A stretch of 64,000 bases of DNA from CADCVQ01 sp038260305 (GTDB lineage: Bacteria > Actinomycetota > Thermoleophilia > Solirubrobacterales > Solirubrobacteraceae): the NCBI GenBank assembly GCA_038260305.1, contig JBBSNY010000007.1:62001-126000 (forward strand), given 5' to 3'. Below the pieces are notes generated by a model, which searched no databases, was not told where the DNA came from, and saw only the letters and a program-made list of their open reading frames with translations. Within the stretch, counting starts at the first letter, position 1. Each line of letters opens with the position of its first letter. Shown in pieces: positions 14,431 to 22,719 of the stretch. The position numbers were made by a program, and so were the translations under genes.

Positions 14431-16575
14431 CGCGTTCGGTCGCTCGCACGACCGCGTCCTCGCGGCAGCGGACGCCGAGCTTGCGGTAGATGGCCGAGCA
14501 GTGCGACTTCACGGTGTTGATCGAGACCGACTGCTCGCGCGCGATCTCGCGCTGCGACTTGGCGCTGCGCAGCCGCGACAGCAGCGCGAGCTCGGCATTG
14601 GTGAGCGCGTTCGAGTGCGGGTCGCGCCGCCGCCGGCGCGCCAGCTCGAGGCGCCGGCGGACGCTGCGCAACAGCGCCGTCAGGATCCCCGCGTCGTCGA
14701 AGGACGCAAGCAGTGACTCTGCCTCCTCGACGAGCGCCAGCGCAAGCGCGCCATCGCCCGACGCCTGCACGACGGGAACCGTCCACAGCAGCGCATAGGC
14801 GAGTTGGGCGCCCATGATGCCGCCGCACAGCAGCGCGACGCCGCGCTCGAACTCCGTGCGAGCCGCCGTGATGCGGCGAGCAGCGAAGTGCGCGCGTCCG
14901 AGCGCGACATACGCCAGCGCCGTTGTCTGCTGGCCACCGACGCCGACCGCCTCGGCGTACTGCAGCGCCCGCCGGACGCCGCGCTCGCCGTCGTCGGGCC
15001 GGCCGTCGTCGAGCGCGATGAGCGCCTCCGTCACGAGCGCCGTGACATAGCCATGCAGGCGCCGCTGCGCCTCCGGATCATGGATCGCAGCGCTCAGCAC
15101 CTGCCGCGCGGCCGTCGGATCCCCCGAGAGATACAAGTGCTGACCGAGGTTCGCGACGGCGGCGACCCGCAGCTGTCCGCGAGCCTCGGTCGCGACGTGC
15201 ACCGTCTGAGCCGCCAGCTCGAGCGCCGCCGCGACGCTGCGATAGGCGAACGCGCAGCGCAGCAGGTCGACGCCCGCCCGCAGCGAGGTCCCTGTGGCGA
15301 TGTCGGGTGGCGGCCGTCCGGCGAGCGGTTCACGCCGGACGGCGAGCTCGATCCAGCGCTGGAACTCGAGCTCGGATCCGCCGCGTGCTCGATCGCCTCG
15401 GACGCGAGCCCCTCGGCGCGGTACCATGCGCTCGCGCGCCGGTGCAGGGGCGCGACGTCGCAGGAGTGCCTACGGGCAAGCTCGCTACGCAGCGTCTCGC
15501 GAAACATGCGGTGGTAGCGGTAGTACCCACGGCGCTCGTCGAGTGCGATCAGGAACGTGTTGGAGCGCTCGAGCCGGTCGAGCGCCGCGCCACTCGGACG
15601 ACCCACGATCGCGTCGCAGAGCGGTTGCGACAGGCGGTCCACGATCGAGGTGCACAGCAGGAAGTCGCGATCCTCGTCGGCGAGCCGATCGAGCACGACC
15701 TCGCTGAGGTAGTCGACGACGTGGCGGATGTCGCCGCCGAAGCGATCGGCCGGGCGCCGCGCGGCGCCCGCTGCACGCATCCACGACGCCGACAGGCAGA
15801 GGCCGGACGCCCAGCCCTCGGTGTGCGCCACGAGGTCGGCGAGCGCCTCGCAATCCAGACACAGCCCCTCGCGTTCTGAGAGCAGCGCAGCGGCCTCGTC
15901 CTCGCTCATGCGCAGGTCGTGGGCGCGCAGCTCGGCGAGCTGACCGGCGGCTCGCAGCGAGCCGATCGCGAGCGCCGGATCGGCTCGGGCGCAGACGATG
16001 ATGTGCAGCGAGCTCGGAGCGTGGTCGAGCAGGAACCGGACCAAGGCATGGCATTCCGGCTCGCGGACGATGTCGTAGTCGTCGAGCACGAGCACCGTCT
16101 CGGTGAAGGCCTCGGCCAGATCGGTGACGAGCGCGCGCATCGACGCCATGGCGGGCGCGCCATCGGGCTCGGGCTCGGAAACCGAGCCCGCACCCGGTCG
16201 CCCCAGGGCGCGGACGAGATAGCGAGCGAGCAGGATCGGGTCGTTCTCGGTCCACTCCAGCGACAGCCACGCGGTCGGGTGCGCGTAGCACTGTGCACAC
16301 CACGCGGCGACCAGGGACGTCTTCCCGTATCCCGCCGGGGCGGCGACGAGCGTCAGACGCTTCGCGCAGCCGGCCGTCAGCGCACGCGAGAGGCGCTCCC
16401 GCGCGACGTAGCCCGAACACGGCGCGGAGTCGCGAGTTGCGTCGCAACCAGTTCCGGAACGACCGTCTGCGGCAAGCACCCAAGCGCGAACTCGGTCACG
16501 TCCCCTCCCCCATGGCGGCTTTCGTCCATGCAGGCGCATCCGTACGCCTGAACCGTCGGACGCGAACCTAGACAA
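14384..16575 (-). pseudogene. MalT/LAL-type LuxR regulator, frame-broken
   Basis: The N-terminal ORF (from about 16575) has a Walker A APAGYGKTS (about residues 79-87), VLVLDDYD, a TEGWASGL segment and the YYRYHRMFRETL segment of MalT-like ATPases. Its frame is lost near 15375 just after ASEAIEHAA. The homologous sequence continues in another frame from about 15380 to 14384: TPR-like helices, then a LuxR HTH (SQREIAREQSVSINTVKSH). Fewer residues than usual separate the two parts, so a small deletion with frameshift is likely. The last codons (after VVRATERGLL) are formed from the antisense of the neighbouring pseudogene, showing a join point. The true start is uncertain. Confidence 0.75.
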
Positions 16576-16758
16576 CGGAGCGTGACACAGTCAAATCGGG
16601 CGCGTTGGCGTTCATGCTCGTCCTCGACTACCGCGACTGCGCGCGCCGCTTGCGCGCCGGCGTACCGCACGACTAGTCTGGCCCGTGCGCCGGGATCCCC
16701 GGCGTGACGAGATCCCGACGGAGGCGGGGACTTTGGGCGAGAAAGGCGCGTCCTGCGC

Positions 16759-16837
16759 GTCGACGGCGACCACGTCGGGGACGTCTCGGAGGTCGCCTTC
16801 GGCGTGCGGCCGGGCGCGCTCGGCGTCGTCGCCTGAG
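16759..16837 (+). repeat. 79-bp direct repeat, copy 2 (remnant of lipid kinase 3' end)
   Basis: This copy matches 13751-13829 with 4 differences and still reads VDGDHVGDVSEVAFGVRPGALGVVA-stop. In that frame an upstream stop lies at 16705, so it is a remnant and not a gene. The copies frame the two pseudogenes at 13976-16575. The rest of 16576-16860 shows nothing I recognise. Confidence 0.9.
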
Positions 16838-16860
16838 AGGGATTGCGCGGCTCATCCCCA

Positions 16861-17934
16861 ATGCACGATGATGAGCGCACGATGAACGAACGTGACCGAG
16901 TTTTGGGAGAGGCGCGCGCGTGGCGGGAGACATGGCTCGCGGAAGCAGGACATCACAACGGAGTAGCGGCACTCCGCGGAGCTGTCATTCGGGATGCAGC
17001 CGAGACAGACATGGACGAGATTGTCCGAATTGCACGGGGCAGTGGCCTTGGATCTGCACCGGTCGCCTCGGGATTTCTCGTGTCCAACTACTCAGCCGCT
17101 GATTACCGGTCGCTATTGGCAACGGCGACCACGTTCGCTGTAGTCGCACTGGATGATCGCTTGCTGGGGTTCGTCATCGTGATGGCCCGCGAATGCCTCC
17201 CGCTCTCGGATGGCAGCCAGCTCGCGCCGATCCGGTTTCAGGCCCCCTCACTCGTGATCAAGCAGGTCGCCGTCGATCCAGAGTGTCGACGAGCGCGCAT
17301 CGGGACTGTGCTATATCGCGAGGTAATGAGACGCCACAGCAGCGAGGCCATCGCGGCCACTGTTGTCCATCAACCCCGCAATCAGGCGTCAATTGTATTT
17401 CACATGCAGCTCGGCTTCGTCCATGTCGCGGAGATGCCCAACGAGGGTGGCGGCGTCAGTGGATTGTGGTTGAGGCTTCCCGACGACGAAGCCGTCCCAC
17501 ACATCATGGCGAGTCAGTACGACCGCGCGGTGGAGCTGTACAACCATGAAGACAACCTCACGTGGACCAAGCTTCAGTCATGCGTATACGTCTCGGGAGC
17601 AATCGCAGCCGCGCTCGGCTTCTCGGTCAGCACGGGAAGCGCCAACGCGGGCAGCGACGATGTTGTGCGGGGCGCGGTTGCCGCGATTGCGGCAATCGCG
17701 ACGTGGGGGCTTGCGGTCGCCATCAACGCCGGCACCTCCTATACCGCCGCCCGCAAAGCGGGTGTCATTGACCTTGAGAAACGGCTAGCGCGGTACGGCG
17801 GCCAGATGGTCGTCAACCAGCCGCAATCGCCCTTTCTTCGCGCGTCGCCAACCCGCCTGGTCCTCAAGGTCTTACCCGTCCTACTCGCATGTGCGTGGAC
17901 GGGCTTCGCGGTGTATCTCCTACTTCAGACCTAG
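16861..17934 (+). CDS. GNAT acetyltransferase fused to a C-terminal membrane domain
   Basis: The product has about 357 residues. The first half is a GNAT domain with VKQVAVDPECRRARIG as the acetyl-CoA-binding stretch and RNQASIVFHMQLGF near its end. The second half begins YDRAVELYNHEDNLTWTKLQ and has three hydrophobic segments (SCVYVSGAIAAALGFS; AVAAIAAIATWGLAVAI; VLLACAWTGFAVYLLLQ). The membrane part resembles small SLATT/RipA-like modules that accompany sensors or defence proteins (weak, from memory). G+C content is visibly lower than in the neighbours, suggesting recent acquisition. The start could also be the ATG at 16882; no clear ribosome binding site decides it. Confidence 0.7.
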   Translation: MHDDERTMNERDRVLGEARAWRETWLAEAGHHNGVAALRGAVIRDAAETDMDEIVRIARGSGLGSAPVASGFLVSNYSAADYRSLLATATTFAVVALDDRLLGFVIVMARECLPLSDGSQLAPIRFQAPSLVIKQVAVDPECRRARIGTVLYREVMRRHSSEAIAATVVHQPRNQASIVFHMQLGFVHVAEMPNEGGGVSGLWLRLPDDEAVPHIMASQYDRAVELYNHEDNLTWTKLQSCVYVSGAIAAALGFSVSTGSANAGSDDVVRGAVAAIAAIATWGLAVAINAGTSYTAARKAGVIDLEKRLARYGGQMVVNQPQSPFLRASPTRLVLKVLPVLLACAWTGFAVYLLLQT

Positions 17935-17943
17935 TATCGGCGA

Positions 17944-18360
17944 ATGGCTCAACGACCCAGGCCGCGTCGCGTGCGCCTCGACCACTGCGTCGTCGCGGTC
18001 TCCGACTGGGAGCGCTCGGACGCCTTCTACCGCGACGTCCTCGGCGCCGAGGTCGCCGCGCTCGCGCTCGGGCGCCGGGCGTACCGCATCGGCGCCGTCC
18101 AGCTCAACGTCCACGGTCCCGGCTCGACGCCGCATCCGCGCGCGGCCGCGCCCGTGGCGCCCGGCAACAGCGACCTCTGCTTCGCGTGGCCCGGCACGGC
18201 GCGGACGGCGCTCAAGCATCTCGCGCGCCACGGCGTCACGGTGGTCGAGGGTCCCGTCGAACGTTCCGGCGCGCGCGGGACGGGGACGAGCGTCTACTTC
18301 CGCGACCCCGACGGGACGCTGCTCGAGCTCATCTCCTACGATCGTGGCGACGAGCCGTGA
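17944..18360 (+). CDS. VOC/glyoxalase-superfamily protein
   Basis: This 138-residue protein has one VOC module: RLDHCVVAVSDWERSDAFYRDVLG at the start and a closing YFRDPDGTLLELISYD. The His in LDH and the late Glu in LLELI are the usual metal ligands. Members include glyoxalase I, ring-cleaving dioxygenases and resistance proteins; nothing here selects one. It starts 9 bases after the GNAT gene and its stop overlaps the next start by 4 bases (GTGA). Confidence 0.85.
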   Translation: MAQRPRPRRVRLDHCVVAVSDWERSDAFYRDVLGAEVAALALGRRAYRIGAVQLNVHGPGSTPHPRAAAPVAPGNSDLCFAWPGTARTALKHLARHGVTVVEGPVERSGARGTGTSVYFRDPDGTLLELISYDRGDEP

Positions 18361-20201
18361 CGAGACGAACGATCACGGGGATGCTCGCGCTCGCGGCACT
18401 GCTCGCGGCCGCCTCCCCGGCCCTTGCCCGCGACGCCATCGTGCGCTCGTTCGACGGCACGCCGATCGTGACCCGCTTCTTCCCCGCGGCGGGGCTTTCA
18501 GTCGGCGAGCGCGCACCAACCGTACTCGTCGGCCCCGGGTTCCCTGGGCCCGGTGCGCGTGACCTGGTGGACACCAAGAGCGACACGATCGGCCTCGCGA
18601 CGCTGAGCGCCGCCGGCTACAACATCGTCAGCTGGGATCCGCGCGGCCTGGGCGCCTCCGGCGGCACCGTGCATTTCGACTCGCCCACCGCAGAGGCGCG
18701 CGACGTCCAGGCGATCATCGACTACGTCGCCGTCCAGCCCGAAGCGCTGCTCGACGCCCCGGGCGACCCTCGCGTCGGCATGGCGGGGCCAAGCTACAGC
18801 GGAGCGATCCAGTTCCTGACCGCCGGCCTGGATCCGCGCGTCGACGCGATCGTGCCCGACGTCGCCTGGAACTCGCTCGTCACGAGCCTGTTCCGCGAGC
18901 GCGCCGTGAAGTCGAACTTCTATGTCGTGTGCGCGACGGGCGAGGTCGACTCGACGCTCGGCGGGGCACTCTTCGGAGCCGCCGGCATCCAGCTCGGCGG
19001 CCTCGACGCGAGCCTCACGCGGGCGTGCGTCGAGTCGCTCGCCGCCAGCCGCCTGTCGCCCGCGAGCACGCAATGGGCGGCCGACCGCGGCCCCGGCGAC
19101 CTGCTGTCACGCATTCGTGCACCGACGCTGATCGAGCAGGGGACCGTCGACACGCTGTTTCCGCCGGGGCAGGGTGCGGCGAATTTCGACGTGCTGCGTG
19201 CCAACGGCGTCCCGGTCAAGATGCTCTGGTACTGCGGCGGGCACGGCACCTGCACGACAGATCCCGTCGGCTCGCGCGTTCATCGCACGCGCGCGGGCCT
19301 CGCCTGGCTCGACCGCTGGCTCAAGCGCGACGAGACCGTCGACACCGGGCCGCGCTTCGAATGGGTCGATGACGGCGGGGCCTGGCGCTCGGGGCCGGAC
19401 TTCCCGCTCGCGTCGCAGGGCACCGTCGACGCAATCGGCAGCGGTTCGATGATCATCTCCACGATCGACAGCATCGGCTCGATCGACTTCGGGTCGGCGA
19501 TCCCGGCATCCAATGCCATCAGTGCCGCGTTCCCCTCCCCCGCCGCCGGTAGCGACCTCGTCGGCGAACCGACCGTCCAGCTCACCTACCACGGAACGGC
19601 CGTCCCGGCGCAGACCTACCTCTATGCGCAGATCCTCGACGCGGGCTCGGGCTCCGTGCTCGGTCATCAGGTGACGCCGATCCCGGTCACGCTCGACGGG
19701 CGCACACGGACCGTGCAGCGCCCGCTCGAGATGATCGCCGCGCGCAGCCGCGCGGGCTCGAGCTACCGGCTGCAGTTGACGCCCGGCACGCCGGTGTACG
19801 CGCCGCAACGCTCGACCGGCCGGGTCGTCGTCGACCACATGTCCGCGACGCTGCCGCTCGTCGACGCGACGCGCTCGGCCCGCGCCGGGGCGAACCCGCC
19901 GCGCGCGACGCCGCTGCGGATGCGCCTGCACGTGTCGTCGCGGCGCGCGGGCCGCCTCTCACGGATCGTGCTGAGCAGCCGCTTGCGCTCGCGCCCATGC
20001 GCCGGCACGGTGCTGTTCTCCGTGCACGCCGGTCGCCGGGCCGTGCATCGCCGCGCCCGTGTGGGCACGAGCTGCACGGTGCGCGCGGTCATCAGGATCC
20101 GCGCGCGGCGCAGCACGAGCGCCCGCATCGGCGCTCGCTTCGACGGCAACAGCGAGCTCGCTCCGCGCCGCGCGCACAGCCGTACGATCCGGCTGCGCTG
20201 A
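18357..20201 (+). CDS. Secreted S15 / CocE-type alpha/beta hydrolase
   Basis: This 614-residue protein begins VTRRTITGMLALAALLAAASPALA, a clean signal peptide. The alpha/beta-hydrolase core has SWDPRGLGASGG, the nucleophile elbow GPSYSG (Ser at about 146) and a late His in CGGHGTC. The S15 peptidase/CocE family includes X-Pro dipeptidyl peptidases and acyl esterases. A beta-rich C-terminal region follows and the last 100 residues are very Arg-rich, like other exported proteins in this window. The GTG start overlaps the upstream VOC stop codon, so the two are co-translated. The substrate is unknown. Confidence 0.8.
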   Translation: MTRRTITGMLALAALLAAASPALARDAIVRSFDGTPIVTRFFPAAGLSVGERAPTVLVGPGFPGPGARDLVDTKSDTIGLATLSAAGYNIVSWDPRGLGASGGTVHFDSPTAEARDVQAIIDYVAVQPEALLDAPGDPRVGMAGPSYSGAIQFLTAGLDPRVDAIVPDVAWNSLVTSLFRERAVKSNFYVVCATGEVDSTLGGALFGAAGIQLGGLDASLTRACVESLAASRLSPASTQWAADRGPGDLLSRIRAPTLIEQGTVDTLFPPGQGAANFDVLRANGVPVKMLWYCGGHGTCTTDPVGSRVHRTRAGLAWLDRWLKRDETVDTGPRFEWVDDGGAWRSGPDFPLASQGTVDAIGSGSMIISTIDSIGSIDFGSAIPASNAISAAFPSPAAGSDLVGEPTVQLTYHGTAVPAQTYLYAQILDAGSGSVLGHQVTPIPVTLDGRTRTVQRPLEMIAARSRAGSSYRLQLTPGTPVYAPQRSTGRVVVDHMSATLPLVDATRSARAGANPPRATPLRMRLHVSSRRAGRLSRIVLSSRLRSRPCAGTVLFSVHAGRRAVHRRARVGTSCTVRAVIRIRARRSTSARIGARFDGNSELAPRRAHSRTIRLR

Positions 20202-20306
20202 CCCCCGACCGGCTTCGCCTGCGACGGCTTCTTCACCCTGCCCGACGGCACGCTGGCGACCCACGGCGCCGATCACGATCGGGGGCCTCGGTTCGGGCGT
20301 CCGCAT

Positions 20307-20378
20307 GCGGCAGCTGAGTCACGTCGGCTTCCCCGCTGGGCGCGCCAGGCGGGCTCGCCGACGTGACTCAGCTGCCGC
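20307..20378. repeat. Perfect 22-bp inverted repeat spanning the rel stop codon
   Basis: The arms at 20307-20328 and 20357-20378 are perfect reverse complements (gcggcagctgagtcacgtcg core) with a 28-base GC-rich loop. It lies between the convergent hydrolase (stop 20201) and rel, whose stop codon (20368-20370) is inside the right arm. It could act as a two-way transcription terminator, although no U-tract is present. Confidence 0.85.
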
Positions 20379-22719
20379 CCGGCGTGACCCGGTAGCAGTC
20401 GAAGACCGACTCGATGTTGCGCAGACGGCTGATCGCGTGCTTGAGCACCTGCAGGTCGCCGACCTCGACGACGAACCAGTTCTGGACCATCGGGTGTGAG
20501 ACGACGCAGCGCGCCTCGACGATGTTGATGCCGGCCTCGGCGAACGTCCGCGAGAGGTCCTCGAGCAGGCGGTGGCGGTCCCAGGCGTCGACCTGCAGCT
20601 CGACCTTGAAGGCCGTCTCGTGGTCACCCTCCCAGCTGACAGGCGTGAAGCGGTCGGGGTCCTTGCGCAGGGCGAGGGCATTGGGGCAGTCCTCGCGGTG
20701 GATCGTGATCCCGCGACCGAGCGAGATGTAGCCGACGATCTCATCGCCCGGGACCGGCCGGCAGCACTTCGCGAGGCGCAGCATGACGTCGTCGACGCCC
20801 TCGACGCGGATGCCGTACTGCGTCGAGGAGCTCGTCGGCTGGCGGCGCTGGCGGCGGGTGGAAAGCATCTCCTCGGCCGCCGTGCGCTGCTCGCCCTCGG
20901 CCGCCTCGCCCTGCTTGAGGCGCTGCATGACCTTGTTGACGACGACCTTCGCGGAGATCTTCGCCCCGCCGAGCGCGATGTAGAAGTCGTCGGCCTTCTT
21001 GAAGCCCATCTCGCGAATGACGTCGGCCAGCAGCGGCGAGGAGACGATCTTCTGGTGCGGCAGGCCGTGCTTCTTCAGCGCCTCGTGGAGGATGTCGCGG
21101 CCGGCATGCTCGGTGTCGTCGCGCGACTCGGCCTTGAACCACTGCTTGATCTTGTTGCGCGCCCGCGTCGTACGCACGACCGCCAGCCAGTCGCGCGACG
21201 GGCCGCGCTCGCGGTTGGACGTCATGACCTCGACGATGTCGCCGGACTTCAGCTCATAGTGCAGCGGCACCATCTTGCCGTTGACCTTCGCGCCGACGCA
21301 GCGGTGCCCGACATCGGTGTGGACCTCGTAGGCGAAGTCCAGCGGCGTCGCGCCCGCGGCGAGGTTCTTGACCTCGCCCTTCGGCGTGAAGACATAGACC
21401 TCGTCCTCGGAGAGGTCGAACTTCAGTGCGTCGACGAACTCCTTCGGGTCCTTCGTATCGCGCTGCTCGTCGAGCATCGAGCGCAGCCACTTGAGCTTCG
21501 CCTCGCCCTCGACTGCCGGTCCGGCCTTGCCGTTGCCGTCGTCCTTGTAGATCCAGTGCGCCGCGACGCCGAACTCGGCCATGTTCTGCATCTCGCGCGT
21601 GCGGATCTGGATCTCCAGCGGCAGCCCCTCGGGCCCGATCACCGTCGTGTGCAGCGACTGGTACATGTTGAACTTCGGCATCGCGATGAAGTCCTTGAAG
21701 CGCCCCGGCAGCGGCTTCCACAGCGAATGCACGACGCCGACCGCGCCATAGCAGTCCTTCACCGAGTCGACGATCACGCGCATCGCGGTGAGGTCATAGA
21801 TCTCGTTGAACTCGCGGCCCTTCTTCGTCATCTTCGAGTAGATCGAGTAGAAGTGCTTCGCGCGCCCGGAGATGTCGGCGTCGATACCGAGCGCGCGAAG
21901 CTCGCGCAGGAGGTACGCGCCGGCCTCCTCGACGTAGCTTTCGCGCTCGCCGCGCTGCTGGTTGACGAGGCCCTTGATCTCCTGGTACTTGCGCGGATGC
22001 AACGCCTGGAACGCGAGGTCCTCGAGCTCCCACTTGATCGCGTGGATGCCGAGGCGATGCGCGATCGGGGCGTAGATCTCGAGCGTCTCCTTCGCCTTGT
22101 CGATCTGCTTCTGCTTCGGCATCGCGTCGATCGTGCGCATGTTGTGCAGGCGATCGGCGAGCTTGATCAGGATGACCCGCACGTCATTGGCCATCGCGAC
22201 CATCATCTTGCGGTAGTTCTCGGCCTGCGCCTCGTCGCGCGACTGAAAGACGACGCTCGTCAGCTTCGTGACGCCGTCGACGATGTTCGCGATCTCCTCG
22301 CCGAAGCCGAGGCGCACCTCCTCGATCGACGCCGACGTGTCCTCGACGGTGTCGTGCAGCAGCGCGGCACACAGCGTCTCGGTGTCCAGGCGCATACCCG
22401 CGCAGATCTTCGCGACGCCGACGGGGTGGTTGATGAAGTCCTCGCCCGACATCCGGCGTTGGTCGGCGTGGTGCTCGCAAGCGAAGACGAAGGCCGCCTC
22501 GACGCGCGTGCGATCGATCTCGACCGCCGAGGCGTCCGCGTGCTCCTCGACGATCGCGAAGACGTCCGACAGCAGGCTGCGTTCGAGCTCGGTGAGGTCG
22601 GCGCGCTCGACCTGCGGCCGGTGCTCCTCAAGCAGCTCGTCGACGGGCGCGCGTCGCGTCCCGACACGCTGGCGCGCCGGAGCTCTTACGCCGCCTTTGC
22701 CGTCTCCCCGCTCAGCCAT
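20368..22719 (-). CDS. rel: Bifunctional (p)ppGpp synthetase/hydrolase
   Basis: This 783-residue Rel/SpoT protein has all domains. The HD hydrolase carries HD at about 122-123 (LLHDTVEDTS). The synthetase has RFKD at about 340-343, the charge form found in bifunctional enzymes rather than the EXDD of RelA. TGS follows (about 440-500, VYVFTPKGEVKNL) and then a C-terminal ACT domain. It makes and degrades the stringent-response alarmone. The ATG at 22719 lies 34 bases inside the end of recJ, so the two are probably co-transcribed. The first 40 residues are poorly conserved and a later start is possible. Confidence 0.95.
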   Translation of the reverse strand: MAERGDGKGGVRAPARQRVGTRRAPVDELLEEHRPQVERADLTELERSLLSDVFAIVEEHADASAVEIDRTRVEAAFVFACEHHADQRRMSGEDFINHPVGVAKICAGMRLDTETLCAALLHDTVEDTSASIEEVRLGFGEEIANIVDGVTKLTSVVFQSRDEAQAENYRKMMVAMANDVRVILIKLADRLHNMRTIDAMPKQKQIDKAKETLEIYAPIAHRLGIHAIKWELEDLAFQALHPRKYQEIKGLVNQQRGERESYVEEAGAYLLRELRALGIDADISGRAKHFYSIYSKMTKKGREFNEIYDLTAMRVIVDSVKDCYGAVGVVHSLWKPLPGRFKDFIAMPKFNMYQSLHTTVIGPEGLPLEIQIRTREMQNMAEFGVAAHWIYKDDGNGKAGPAVEGEAKLKWLRSMLDEQRDTKDPKEFVDALKFDLSEDEVYVFTPKGEVKNLAAGATPLDFAYEVHTDVGHRCVGAKVNGKMVPLHYELKSGDIVEVMTSNRERGPSRDWLAVVRTTRARNKIKQWFKAESRDDTEHAGRDILHEALKKHGLPHQKIVSSPLLADVIREMGFKKADDFYIALGGAKISAKVVVNKVMQRLKQGEAAEGEQRTAAEEMLSTRRQRRQPTSSSTQYGIRVEGVDDVMLRLAKCCRPVPGDEIVGYISLGRGITIHREDCPNALALRKDPDRFTPVSWEGDHETAFKVELQVDAWDRHRLLEDLSRTFAEAGINIVEARCVVSHPMVQNWFVVEVGDLQVLKHAISRLRNIESVFDCYRVTPGGS

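Noticed and set aside
13751..16837. The 3-kb segment between direct repeats as a transposon
   Set aside because: No transposase, no terminal inverted repeats; the direct repeats are gene-end copies, not short target-site duplications.
17889..18357. Upstream extension of the secreted hydrolase frame back to 17889
   Set aside because: The VOC gene occupies this stretch in another frame, and a signal peptide begins exactly at the GTG at 18357.
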